From Paracentrotus lividus (Eukaryota; Echinodermata; Echinoidea; Camarodonta; Echinidae), in contig CALNVZ010002974.1 in NCBI GenBank assembly GCA_940671915.1, positions 21,331,625 through 21,395,624 of the forward strand: a stretch of DNA of 64,000 nt, written 5' to 3'. Below the pieces are notes generated by a model. The model did no database searches. It was given only the letters and a program-made list of their open reading frames with translations, and was not told the origin of the DNA. A program made the position numbers and the translations under genes. Of the stretch, positions 14,001-26,538 are shown piece after piece (within the stretch, counting starts at the first letter, position 1; each line of letters begins with the position of its first letter).

Positions 14001-15478
14001 AAGCTCCATTTATGAATCTTTAAAAACTCCAGAACTACAGAGATTTGTACGAATGCATCATTCATACTTGTGTGACCATAGCTTTACCTGCTAGAGCAGA
14101 TATTTCTCCAATCACCAGTGTTTCTTCACGTCCAATATACATCTCCACATTAAAGATTCCTTTCTGGATGGTCTCAGCAACCTTTGACCCCATCAGCACA
14201 GCGCCAAGCGTTTCGAAGATGGTCGCTAAGATCAAGGCCTGCTTTAGCGTAAACACCTGGATTCAAGAAAAACAAGAATAAACAAGTTCATTTAACATCC
14301 ATCGGGTTAAAATCTGTCAAACTAAATGCAGGAAATATGTTCTGATTTTTTTCGGGGCATGGAGCCAGGATTCCATAAGGTGAGATCAAACTTGTTATTT
14401 CAGAATTTTGTAAACTTAATTTCTTCTTTTTTTTTTTACATCACACTGACCAAGCAAAAAAGGGGAAAAAAAGGCACAATTTCTTTTAAAAATTTAGGCG
14501 ATCCAAACTAACGGCGATAAAGGAAGATTAGTTGTTCACTCAGGTCAGTCATCAATCAATAACTTCATTGTCATTTTTTACCAGGGAGGGGGTGGGGGGG
14601 GGGGGATTGCCCAAAATATCAGATTATAGGTACATTTGTCTTAAAAAAAAATAATTTTTGCACCTGTATTTTGGGCTTTGTGGTGATGATTTGGTATATA
14701 AGCGAACATTGAGCTGGAGTCGTTCGTTTGCTAGGGGTCTTTGCAGGAGATGTTTGATGTTGAGGTTTGTGATGATGTTCACAAGTTGAATAAAAATGCA
14801 ACCATGAATCCAAAAGTCATAATTAATATATTAATTATGATATTTAGAGGACAAGACTACGCAAGTTTAGATCTACTTTTTAGATTCAGAGTTATATGTG
14901 AACAAATTCAAAATTTGAAAACACCATTTTATTCTGGTCCCCTTTGTTACCGACGAATAAATGATAATAAATTAATTATGAATTGAGTAACTACAATTAT
15001 TTTTTATGTTTTTGTTGGCGATTCTTAGTACCTTCTAGAATATACCTAAGGATTGAGATTTCATTTAAGATTTTTCAAACGAACCCTATTTTTGGCTCTA
15101 AATGTCCCATTTGTTACCACGCAAAATAACTTGGACTTGCCCAAATATATTCAGGTTAAAGTCTATGGGAAATGCGTGTTATAGCCATATTAGATCGTCT
15201 CTAACAACTTAATGATTAAGTAATATGCCATAGTGATATCGACCATCTCTATGTTTAAACTGACCTTTGCACCCACAGATGTTCCAAATGAGTTGGCCAC
15301 ATCGTTAGCACCGATGGCGACAGACAAGATAAAAGAGATAAGGAATCCAATAATGACCATCCACAGTATCTCCGTCAATGGCAACGGAATGCTGGTTGTC
15401 AAGGGAAACATGGTTGCTACGGTGGAAAAGGATTCCATTGCAAATGACCAATTCTTTGCCCTCTCTAGATCTCTGGAC
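8038..15478 (-). CDS. SLC20A: SLC20/PiT-type sodium-dependent phosphate transporter, 3' end missing
   Basis: Membrane cotransporter that takes up inorganic phosphate with sodium (family knowledge). Exons, all with GT-AG borders and matching phase: 15265-15478 (ATG at 15436-15438), 14088-14256, 12944-13084, 11563-11648, 10811-10907, 9669-9788, 8740-9106, 8038-8223. The joined frame gives about 446 residues. The first PiT signature, [11 protein letters not shown], is near residue 43. The second, [15 protein letters not shown], spans the 8740/8223 junction. Hydrophobic segments and [14 protein letters not shown] also match PiT. The large hydrophilic loop (exon 8740-9106, rich in E, D, K and N) is shorter than in vertebrate PiT1/2 (about 650 aa). 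The last visible donor (8037) leaves a split Ser codon, as expected before the usual S-G-F of the final segment. That final exon was not found in 1-8037 and is presumably off-window. The first exon has an acceptor at 15479, so a 5' UTR exon lies further right. Family assignment is very secure; PiT1 versus PiT2 cannot be decided. Confidence 0.95.
10270..10560. repeat. Diverged tandem repeat in an SLC20 intron
   Basis: About three degraded units of 70-110 bases share 'aactaggtg', 'attaaatc' and 'caagttttcaaaaa'. Confidence 0.45.
10618..10770. mobile_element. 153-bp MITE in SLC20 intron
   Basis: Inverted ends 'ccctgtaacataaagagtta' and 'taactctttatgttataggg'. A related, more decayed copy is at about 11017-11232. 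Confidence 0.7.
11017..11232. mobile_element. Related, more decayed MITE
   Basis: The left end 'ccctgtaacatacagactta' matches the element at 10618. The right end 'taaggttttatgttacc' is an imperfect inverse. Confidence 0.5.
11827..12353. mobile_element. MITE in SLC20 intron
   Basis: Ends 'atatcctagccttttgacaa' and (inverted) 'atatgtagcctttagacaag' enclose about 500 bases of GC-richer DNA with no supported gene. The frames at 11740-12301 lie inside this element. Confidence 0.6.
13510..13742 (-). mobile_element. tRNA-derived SINE, minus strand
   Basis: Read on the minus strand, a B-box-like 'ggggttcaatccc' follows 'gtgaatgcaaaggta', and the element ends in the 3' tail 'gaaaagtgctatataaaa' seen in many deuterostome SINEs. 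The A box is not clear. Confidence 0.55.
13744..14077. mobile_element. MITE abutting an SLC20 splice donor
   Basis: Inverted ends 'ggtcacaatacaa' and 'acttgtgtgacc'. The right end lies 10 bases from the donor of exon 14088-14256, so this intron begins almost at once with transposon sequence. Confidence 0.65.
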
Positions 15479-16947
15479 CTATAAAATCAAGACATTGATT
15501 GATTGATTTAATTGAATGAAAATCATATTAATTTCCTTCAAAAACAACAAGAGAATAAAAAGTGGATTTACATGATGAACGAAGACAGTAGACCTACATT
15601 ACATTTAATTGAAAGAGGTAAAAATCTGAAAATCTAATCAGCTTAAATTGAAAACTAGAGGATCTTGTATATGTTAACGCTGTTCTGTTATCTTTCTGTT
15701 TCTTACAGCATACAAAGGCAATGGACACGAAAATGGGCTCACATCATTATGCTTACACTCCAGTCCTATACAAAATATGCATCGCTTTATTGTGCACAGA
15801 CTCTTATAAAGAAAAGAGTTTCATACAAATCGTTATGAACTCGGCTTCAAATTTTTTTACAGACTTGGTGGAGGAAAAAACTGGGGGGGGGGGCATAGAG
15901 GATCTTGTATATATGTTTTAACACTGTTTGTTTCTTACAGCATACTGTTGTCATTGCTATGATTGAATAAAGATTAAATCAGAGAGCGAAGAACAACAAC
16001 GTTCATCTAAAACCACTCACTGAATTTACATGTTAAAACAGAAAAAATTTTGGTGCTCACCCAATTATCGGGCAGTCGCCCCCCCTATTTCAAATCCTGG
16101 ATCCGACACTGCTCCCCATGTTTTAAAATGGCTACTGCTACGCAAGTTCATTAAACTACCCCCTCCCCCCTGCTCACCGCGCTCATCCAATTCAAGTTCC
16201 CTTCAACTTATGCAAGTTTTTTGAAAGTGGGGGAGGGATGAGTGCTAAACATGCAAAAAAAAATAATCATGATCTGTACATGTTTACTGAGAGAAATAAG
16301 TCGAGCCCCCCCCCCCCTCGCAGCTTCAAGGCCCCTTAACAGTTGATGTTAAATGAACATTTCACAAACAAAAAAGCTCAATATTAAACTAGATTAAATT
16401 CACATTAATACATCTCACTACAAAGAAAAATAGTAAAACAGTGTTATATTACAAAAAAGACTTCTGGGTGGACAGTTATCACCAACACAGCATTTGTTAA
16501 TGTCAGTTGTCCATTAGTTGAACCTATCTTAAACGGTTTGGCCCTGCATAAATAGATCGTGTTTGTAAATGCCCCAGGAAAACATATTTCTACCAAATCC
16601 CACTCACACTACAGTTCACACAGTGACAATTATGGAGGGGCATTTCAAAATAAAGGACCAAATCCGTGACTTTGCCCAAACAACACTGTATGTTTAACTA
16701 AATAATATTTCTAAATCCCTGTGTTCATAGAGATGGAAAATTAAAATTACCGATACGTCGTGTTCAACTTTAAAGTCTAAAACTTCTCAAATCACTCTCT
16801 TCGACCAATATGGGTTCCCATGTCGTTGTCAATACCGGTACTCGCAGGAATAGCGATCAGGGAGTTGAGGCGGAGAAAAGGTTCGGCACTCGATGGCGAC
16901 AGGCGATACCAAGTGCGGTCACTTATCATTCACCATCTGAAAGATAT
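15479..16947. other. Upstream flank or 5' UTR intron of SLC20
   Basis: No coding exon seen. A direct repeat of about 40 bases ('gaggatcttgtatatgtt') occurs at about 15657 and 15897. Poly-C runs lie near 16077-16320. An untranslated first exon of SLC20 should be in or beyond this stretch but cannot be placed. Confidence 0.4.
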
Positions 16948-18857
16948 CAGGGCCGTCGCAGGGGAGTGCGGAGGGTGCGAACGCACCCCCCTCCAGACAA
17001 CAACAACAACAACAACAAAAAAAAAAAGAGGAAAAAAAAAAACAAAAACAAAACAAAAATACATATGTATAGGCTATATAAGGTCTATAATGTTTCGTCG
17101 CCGGGAAGGGTGCGTGAGTGCGGGAGGGGGGGGGGGGGTTACTAATCTGTGCCACCTTTGTTTCGAAATGTGATAGCGTATAAAGTTCTATATTTTGCTC
17201 TCCCGCTCTTTGTTTGGACATCATTTCCCAGCAGCCGACCCGTATCCCCCAAATAGAATTACAAATAAATTTGATAGTTTTTTAAAGAAATTGTATTCTT
17301 ATTTTTTTTTTAATCCAAGCGCGCTCTCCTATTATTATCAACAGTTTCAGGAGATGCTTTTGGCAATTAGTTGCATAAGTTTTAACTGCCCTGCTTTCAG
17401 GTCATTATAACGGAAAATTTGCGGCATTCATGTACAAAATGTTTACGTTATAAACTTTAAAATATAAAACAAACAAAAGACAATGATTAAAATGATTAAT
17501 ACTTCATGTTCAGTTCTCTAGGTACATATTTCCGCTAGCGCTTCGCACTCGTATATTTTACAAAAATTATCATCATATTCAGAAAGGGATTACAAACAGT
17601 TACAATCCATAGAATATTAATCAATGTAATTTTCACTCGCGATTGGAGCTCTCATTTTGCCAAAGGGCGGGGATTATCAGCTCCTAAAGGAATTTAAAAA
17701 GAAGTAAGAGGCAAAACGTGTATGAAATAAAATTTCCGGCTCGCGCTTTGCGCTCGCAACCAAAAAATAAACAAGATATTCTTTCTTTAAATAGCTATAA
17801 TTATGTAAAAAGCTTTTGCTCCCGCTTCGTGTTGGTGTGCTTATAAAAGGAATTATCATTTCCCGAAAGGGATTACAAGCATTTATTTAGAATATTCATT
17901 AATAGGATTTAATTTCGCTCGCGCTCCGCGCTCGCATTTAGCTAAAGGGCGGTGATTATCAGCTCATGGGGGAATTAAAAAAGAAAGTCGTTTTAAAGCA
18001 AATTTTTCGGCTCGCGCTTCGCGCTCGCAAACCAAAAAAAAGACAATGACCAAAAAAAATACTCTGACTTCAGGTTGCTAATTATGTAAAGAAAAACTTT
18101 CCACTTGCGCTTCGCGCTCGTATGTTTATATCTTAACAAGACTTATCATCACGTTCAGAGAAGATATACAGACATTTATTTTGACCATTAATTAACAGAT
18201 CTGTTAATTAAGAAGGAAGGCGCACAATATGTGTGAAATACATTAGGCAAAATTTTCGGCTCGCGCTTCGCGCTCGCAAACAGAAAAGAGAACTTTTACT
18301 TCAAATCGCTATGCAGTAAGCTTTCCTCTCACGCTTCGCGCTCATATGTTTACATCATTAAAGGATATTTACCATTTTCATTGCGAAAAACGCTCGTTTG
18401 TTTATATCATTTGAAAAAACTTATCATCCCGTTCAGAAAGGATATACAGACATATATTTAGACCATTAATTAACAGATCTGTTAATCAAGAAATAAGGAG
18501 CACAATATGTGTGAAATACAATGCCTTCTTGCCCTTATAAGGCAAAATTTTCGGCTCGCGCTTCGCGGTCGCAAACAAAAAACAAAACAATATATAAAGA
18601 AATACTTGTTCTTCCAAGTCGCAAAGCAGAAAGCTCTCCTCTCAGGCTTTGCGCTCACATGTTTACATCGTCAAAGGAATTACCATTTTCATTCGAAAAA
18701 AACAATCTCCATGGTGTGGGAGGGGCCGGAATACACCCCCTCCCACACCCTCTCCACTCACTCGCTAGGCTCACTCGAGCTCGGCCGCTTTGCCCCCTAA
18801 AAATGGACAAAACCTCCGAAACGCACCTCCCCTTGAAAAAAGCTGGTGACGGCCCTG
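16948..18857. mobile_element. 1.9-kb non-autonomous hAT-like element with internal 'gcgcttcgcgctcgc' array
   Basis: Ends 'cagggccgtcgcag' and (inverted) 'cagggccgtcaccag', with G-rich inner arms. The interior repeats a module with core 'ggctcgcgcttcgcgctcgc' at about 17735, 17915, 18010, 18258 and 18553, alternating with variants such as 'cttgcgcttcgcgctcgt' (18103). Only 'atat' is shared by the flanks, so the 8-bp duplication expected for hAT is not proven. No transposase frame seen. Confidence 0.65.
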
Positions 18858-20388
18858 ATATTCATTACAATGACATTAAAATTCGTGAAATCCCATCATT
18901 ATAGGGAATACATACCTCAAATCCGAATAGGTAGAGGTCTCATTTGGAAAATAAAGTCATGTCACTATTATTTACAGCACAATCTATTTTGGAATAACCT
19001 CGCTAGAGTCGGACACCACATGATGACTGATTGGAATATGTTATTTCCGCACTCGATCACGCGGCGCGGAGATATCGAGAGACCACGGAACTATAAAACA
19101 TTGAGAAGGCCAAAAGGAAAGTTTTTTTTTTTTTTTTTTTTTTTTTTTGGGGGGGGGGGGGGCGGGGGATGATCACGTGGAGAGAGAGAAAAAAAACTTT
19201 CTCACATGTATTGTGGACAGAACACTCTCAATAATTTGTGCATATATCAGTTTCTTTTATTCTGTCGATATATAAATTTAGTACCGGTAATGATTTGCAG
19301 TCAGGCCTACACTATCATTTTGCGTAAAATGAAAGTATTTTCAGCATGATTGCTTGGTGTATTACCTTGATCATGGGCCTAAATTCCATCAGAATGACTA
19401 TTATTATTAAGACTATGATTTTCTAGCCTTTCCTGGTATACTTTCCCTGCAGAGGTGAATTGGGGAGCATTGAGCTTTTACAATGATGCTCAAGTGTTTT
19501 AAACTATCATGACTAAGTGTTTCATCATAATTTTGGCATATAATATTTGGCACTATAACTACTATATCCCTATGTTTGTTTGTTTGTTTGTTTGTTTGTT
19601 TTGTTTTGTTTTTGTTTTTATAGTTTTCATGCAAATAATAATAATGAGCCCCACCCCCTCAGGTGGTGAACCAAAATGCTCGTTTCTGATTTCTCCGGTA
19701 AAGGGGTATATAAATAATGCTCAGTTAGGAGGGGGGGGGAATCCACAAAAATCAATGAAACAGGGGCCATTAGATATTTTCCCCGAACTTTTTAATTAGG
19801 GGTAGTTTTAAATTCCTGAGAAAGAAACAAATCTGAAATAGGGTCCCGAATATGATCCAAAACTGTGAAAAGGGGGTAATTTTTCTGGCGCCCTAAAACC
19901 CTGTTATTGGGGGGGGGGTACTAGGAATATTGTTGAATGTATTAAGCTCATCTTTGGGTTTGAAGCTCCTTAGTTTGATTGACTGTCTCCTCCTATGGAT
20001 TATCTTTGTAACATACAGCAAAATAATATAGGCCTACAATCTATTTTGCATGGAATCTAATGTCGGGACAGCAAATGGGGTAATAAGTAGAGGGGGCCAA
20101 ATTTAGAATCGGGAATTATGATATCACCAATTATTTTCTGCTATGTGAAAATTATTGTCTACATCTTTGTATAATCCGTTTTATGCTTATCAGGACACGA
20201 TAATTACCTAAGAGTCGTATAATAGAAGTAAGGAACGGTTTGACTTTTAAACAGTTTAATGGTATTTTATTTGGTTTTGTTTAGTTATGTTTTGTACTGC
20301 TTATTTTCAATTTTTTTTTTTTTTGTCCCACAGGCCTATAGAGTTGTGAATATTGATGGTCAAGATGCTATATGCTGTATAGGCCCGC
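18858..20388. other. Intergenic, no gene seen
   Basis: Contains a T-run plus G-run at 19124-19165, a (gttt)n tract at 19567-19618 and G homopolymers near 19729 and 19910. No supported coding sequence. Confidence 0.45.
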
Positions 20389-20854
20389 CAGGCGCGGATC
20401 CAGGGGGCCAGTGGCCCCCGGCCAAAAAAAAAGAAGAAAAAAAAAAGAAAGGTAAATGGACGGGCGACCCGAGTGACCCCTTGAACTACCCTTATGGCGG
20501 ATACGTGATGACCTCTTTGGAGGCCGGAGACAAAAAAAAAAAAAAATTACACCTAGATTTTGGTACACCCAAATTTTATTCCTGTCAAACCGGTAAGCAA
20601 AAAGGTACATCAAATTGCACGTCACGCTGGCCGAGCGATAAGCGGGAAGGGGGGGGGGAGTTTCCGTTAAAATTTTTCGATCTTCGGCCGATCAAGTGAG
20701 TTATCACATATTAAGCATAGGGGTAGCTCAATGGGGTCGGTCGGTCAATTTCCCCTTTTTTCCTTTCCTTTTTTATTTTTTTTAATTTTTTTAATATTGA
20801 TTCATTGCTGGGGGGGGGGGAGGCGGGCCCGTCAGGCCCCTGGATCCGCGCCTG
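20389..20854. mobile_element. 466-bp hAT-like MITE
   Basis: Inverted ends 'caggcgcggatccaggggg' and 'cccctggatccgcgcctg'. 'ctgtataggcc' occurs on both sides (20375-20385 and 20852-20862), which may reflect a target duplication with a few extra bases at the left end. Confidence 0.7.
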
Positions 20855-21063
20855 TATAGGCCTACCTATGAAGGTACTCTAACTACAATGAGAGGGAGAG
20901 AGAGAGGAGAAGGAGAAAGTTAGAGAGGGGGGACATATTGGGGGGGGGGGAATCACTCACTGTCTGTTTCCACTTTCTTTCCCCCAGCTTAAATCTTGAA
21001 TTGCAATTTGTAATATAACAGTGTGAAGGCGAGTATGCCACTGACTAGATTACTTAAATGAAA

Positions 21064-21180
21064 GCATGACGTCAACAATGTCAGCCGGGATGCCTTAAAA
21101 CTTTTATCCAATCATTTTCCAAGTTTGCTGCGATGTCACAATGCATCATCGACAACCAAAAACTTTCCCCCAATCAGATC
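21064..21180 (+). promoter_or_regulatory. Promoter-proximal block of finger gene 1 (CRE and two CCAAT boxes)
   Basis: Contains a full CRE palindrome TGACGTCA (21067-21074), CCAAT at 21108-21112, the string GATGTCACAATGCAT at 21132-21146 and CCAAT at 21170-21174. The same order and near-identical strings occur at 38702-38815 upstream of the paralogue, at a similar distance from the ATG (about 580 versus 610 bases). Regulatory function is inferred from this conservation. Confidence 0.55.
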
Positions 21181-21747
21181 GTTTGTACGTAGCATGCTTG
21201 ATTCGCCTCACCAAAGAAGAAGCAAACAAAAAAATAGAAATAACAAACAGCAACAATAACGACTCAAAAAAAAAAAAAATTAAATAAAGGAAGAAATGAT
21301 TTGAAAAAGACCAAACGGGAGCAGGAAAATGAAAAGAATATTTGTCGTGGGTAAAGTTTGGAATAAGAAAATACAAAACAAAACAGACAATAGGCCAATT
21401 ATTTCGAAGGCGACAGGAGAACTTTCCAATACTTCAAGTCGACCATTTTAATCCTGGGAGTAATCTGGGTTTAATACTGGATTTTGTTTAATTATATGCT
21501 TGACAATAAATAATCCCTGAAATACACAGCGCTGGAGCTCGCTGAACCGATCATTTTAATCCTCAGGATCATGTCGGCGAAGCGAGGTGAGGCGCGGGGC
21601 CAACTCACAGCTATTTGCTCGCATGCAGCTTTTCTACGCACAACTCTCAACTCTTTGATCATGATCAACCGGAATTGGAAATCAAATTGCATTTTAATTT
21701 ACTTCACATTTGGGCTTTCCTAAAGTTATCTAATTCATCTTATTTGA

Positions 21748-24700
21748 ATGGCGAGCAATCAGAGTAACGGTGAGTGAGAGAATTTTGTCAATACTCTAAG
21801 TCTAACGTAGCTATATATGAGTTTGTTTTTATAGATCTCACTATTATTTGCAAACTAATTAACATTATGGCCCATAGACCTTTGAATGCTGCCAGCATGA
21901 TTTATTGAGTATTTGACCATATCATTTTTTCTCCTGTTTATTTTCTGCAGGTGATATTAAAGAAGAAAGTATAGATACCAGTTACCAGGATGTAGATATA
22001 AAACCAAACATACATCAGATATTACCAGAAGGTAAGCCACCCAAAACTCTTCAAGGAGGGGTGTTTTGAGCTCCTGCATGCACCTTCACGATAAAATTCA
22101 GTGAACAGAAGGCATTACTCTAGCACTCTTTCAAAAGATTGTGCACGCCTGGAGACAATAGCGGCTCTTTTATGTTTGGGCATGGAGCCTACATCCATTC
22201 AATTCATTCTAAGGCTTGATCCACTATTGGTAGTTCTATATGGGATAACTTGTTTAGCACAGAGTTAATCTGCTACAAAGTCCATTCACGGCTTCAGAAC
22301 TTCATTACATAGTCTTGTGCACATACATTATATTAAATCCAAATTTCGAGACAAAATTAAACCATCTTGGAGCATGATGGCTTAAAATTTGTGTCTGCTA
22401 TTACTTTCTCAACAATTGTGGATGATGTGAATATACGAATGAAAAATAGTATAACAATAATTCTAAACTTTTTAGAAAATTACAGGTATTACGAATGCAT
22501 TACATAGTATCTTAGTTAAATATTATGTAAATATCATAATACATTTATAGTTGCTTCACTTCCTAAGGTACAGATATGGAGATCAAGAGAGATCCCAACA
22601 GTAAAATATTCAATGGGGTACCTTTTTATCCAGAAACGGAAGACATATCTGTCCTTCAACACGGAAATTCAGAAGGTGAGATATCAATATCTGACAAAAA
22701 AAATTTACTAGATATTTTGTGACAAAACATTGATTAACAAATTAACCTTTTTCGTTTAAACCCATACCATGGACACCTTTTCGTGCAATTTAACCTCTCG
22801 CATCATGCTTGCAATACAGGCCGTGAAAGTCAGTAATAAACTACAGTCTGTGTCAGAAAAAATGGTACAGTCGGGGAAAAATAATTTAGGTGTTAAATCT
22901 GTTCATATTATGTGTGTTTGTGGTACCAAATTAAAGCCAAAAGATTTTTCTTGCTGATGTGCTTTGTCCTGTATAATTTGCTTTCGTAGAATTATGCTAA
23001 GTTTTGTGCGACAAGGAACAAATCGAAATTACGCACTTATTGTTCTGGAGCGCTGAATTCACGGTCATTATGCGAAATCATACACAAAGGCATGGGACGG
23101 TGTGCGAAAAATGGATTTCTCTTGATTGTAGAAAATTAGTCATATCTCAAAAAATACTGCACCAAATGTGATGAAAAAAATTGCAGATAAAAGTCTGATG
23201 ACCCTGCTTTATGAAGGTACTAAACAATACTAGGTTGTGATTTATCTTCATGCTATAAAAAAATGTTTTCCACTTGTACCATTTTATTTGACACAGACTG
23301 TACAGTAATGGTGCTTGCACTTGTAAGGTTGTTGTTGTTGTTTTTATATTTTTATTTAAGGTTTATACCACACAAAGACTCTGAAACTAGATATACATTT
23401 GTTCAGCAGTTCAGTGTACAAATTGTTTTCTTACCAATCAATTGCACTTGATGTAGCAATATCCAAAAGTATTTTTACCTCCTATTATGAAACATTCTCT
23501 CATACATGTTGTTATTCATTTCGTCCTGAAACACAGATACTGAAAGTGATATCAGTCACCTAGGTGCAGTATCATGCTCTTCTGAATCTCTCGTTGAAGG
23601 CAAGGTTGGAGAACACAATTTGACTGTTCCATGCTCAGTGAATTTGGTCAAACTACAGCAATCATCCAAGAAAATTGTGCTCGAGAATCATGATGGGACC
23701 GGGTAAGTGCTTGCTACCATAATAGAACATGATAATGAGTATAGTTCAGAGAATTCCAGGAGTGGATGCAGGGGGGGGGGAGGGGTTGCGGTAAGAGCTA
23801 AAACAATAAATAACAATATAAATCTCATTTAAAGTTATTGGATCATTTTAAAGAAAAACTACTGATATGCCACTCTCCCACCCCATATGATTTTTTTTGT
23901 TTTTTTTTGGTAAAAAGTGTATTTTGTTGAATGTCTGTTCTCCAAAATAATGATCCCTCTCCCTCACACTTTTTGGGGTCAAAGTGTAAGTGCAATGCAC
24001 AAGCAGATTTTTTGTTTTGTTTTTGTCATGAGAATTAGCCTATGCATTATATGTAATGCTTTTCGCTCTTGTAACCCCTGGATTTTCATTTATAGGACCA
24101 ATATTTCAGCTATAGGACCCATTATTTTCTTTCAGATTCTAAAGGATATTGATTGAATAAAAATGTCTGCTTCTTTTGATCAAACGCAGGTATTACACTT
24201 TAACGAGAGAAGACGACTCATTAACCTACCACATTGAAGAAACTAAGATCCCAAGCACGGAAGGTGTGTATACATTGCTTTAAGGAATGGAAGCTTAATG
24301 AATGGGTGGTGGAGACGGAGGGGGGGGGGGCAGGGGCAATAAAAGTCTTTAAGAGAAAGGAAAGGATAGAATGCTCTTTAAGGGGACATTTTGAACTACC
24401 ATATGTCCACATACCCTGAAAATAGACCCTAAATGGTGTATTCATCAAAGTCAATTTTCACCCTCATTACTGTATGATGTAAACACAGAAATATAACCTT
24501 GTACAATAGTATAACAATGATTTAAAACTTGTTTGAAGATTTAGTACACTTCATTTTGAAAAATATACTACATATATGGCCACATGTCATGAGTTGGGAG
24601 GAAAATGCGTTACATGTCCAAAAAATTGTAGAAATGTACATTGTCACAATCAAACATCTCTAGTTTCTTAGTAGTAAGTCAGACATGTATAAAAGTATAT

Positions 24701-26501
24701 ATATACTGAAAGCAGAGATTGAAAGGAGGATGATTAACATATTTTTGTGCCTGTATAAGGTGTGTCATAAAAGCTATACAGAGTGTTACATGAAAAAATG
24801 GTTTGAAAAACTTCACAATTTTACCGGCGAATAATTTCTTAATCTTTTCACCAAATGAAATAAATCATCGTGGATTGTGTAAATAGGACGCTATGCTTCT
24901 AAAAAATATAAACTTGTAATGCAAAATTACTTTTTCTAACCGCGCTACAGGGTGTCAAAAAAGAAGAAAAAATAGTGCAAAAAGGGCAGAAATCCTCTCT
25001 TTTACACTTGGATTACACCTCAAACAAAGTTTATTGCAAGTAATATGTTTCCACTTAATTGTGTTTTTACATGCATGCAAAGAAAATGGCGAAAAAATGA
25101 CAATTATTGTTATAAAATTGCATGTGACAATTTTTGATGCCTGCAATGCATTGTCTATGAGGATGTGTGCATTAAGTTTGTTTTAATTGATTATTTAATT
25201 GATTAAATTACTTTTGAAAAATCTTTTTCACATTTATCTAGAACCACATAAATTCCCAAGAGAATGATATATCACTCACCCCATAAGACCAATTGGCTGC
25301 AAAGATATAACGCAACAAACGATAAGAAAGTAACAAAAATGGGATTTCCCTATGCTTTAACACGTGCCTCCACCGTAGGATCCTCCACCGTAGGATCCTC
25401 CACCCCTTACCCTACTATACTAAAAGTATCTTTGTATTAAATCTATGAGCATAACGAAGCTGAAATTTCACAGACATGTAGCCTGATAAATTATCTACAT
25501 TATGAATTATTGCACAGCTTATGACTGTACATCATTTTCATGCTATGTGAAAAAATGTGATAATTTTCCCTCCAAAATGTAACGCCTCCACCCTTTTACA
25601 ATACCCCAACTTGTGACACATGGCCGTATAGATCTTCATTGATCATGAGTGCATTATAGTGTCTTTAAAATTATGGAAATATTATCAGGCGCGGATCCAG
25701 GATTTTCCAGAGAAGGGGGGCCCAACTTTGAAAAAAAAAATGGGGTTTTAGAAGATATATAGAATAAATAAAGGCGCACTTTCTAGTATAAAAAAATGTA
25801 GATAGTTGTGCATTATATACCATTCTGAATTGGGATCTGCGAGCACGAAGCGCAAGTCGAAAATGTTGAGGTTTAAAAAGTTATATGGAATAAATAAAGG
25901 GGCAATTTTCTAGTACTAGAAAATGATAGATAACTGTGTATTATAGACCCTATTTAGTATCTGCGAGCGCGAAGCGCGAGCTGAAAATTTTTAAAGGTAA
26001 AAATTTGAGTTATTATTTGTGCATTATGATTTGGTATCAGCGAGCGCGAGCCGAAAATTTTGGGTTTCAAAAAATATTTTTAATAAATAAAGGGGCACTT
26101 TCTAGTATACCCATGAGGCCGACTATTTTTCCCAGGAGGCCGAGGGCCCAGCAGGCCGAGGGTCCACGAGGCCTCTTTACTTTGTGAAATTTTGAAAACT
26201 TTAGTTTGAAATATTTTCATTATTTTTACTTTTCGTCACTAATGTATTTATTTTTCTTTAAAAAAGGTGTTTGAGGCAAATATTACAAAATACAATATGA
26301 GAAAAATGGGCCTCGTGGGCCCTTCCCCCACATTAAAGGCCTTAGTTATGGTCGTTTAGAACCAAATAAAGGCTATTTCACGCTTCTTATTGAATAAAGT
26401 TGGGCCAAAATTGTACAAGCATCGGGCCTTATTCCCTTCTCTTTTCTTCTTTTTCTTCTTTCTTTCCCTTTCTCTTCTTTCTCCCTCTTTTCTCCTCCTT
26501 C

Positions 26502-26538
<37 letters not shown>

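Noticed and set aside
16919-17224. ORFs with poly-Lys or poly-Cys runs
   Set aside because: They come from A-rich and G-rich homopolymers at the hAT-like element's left end.
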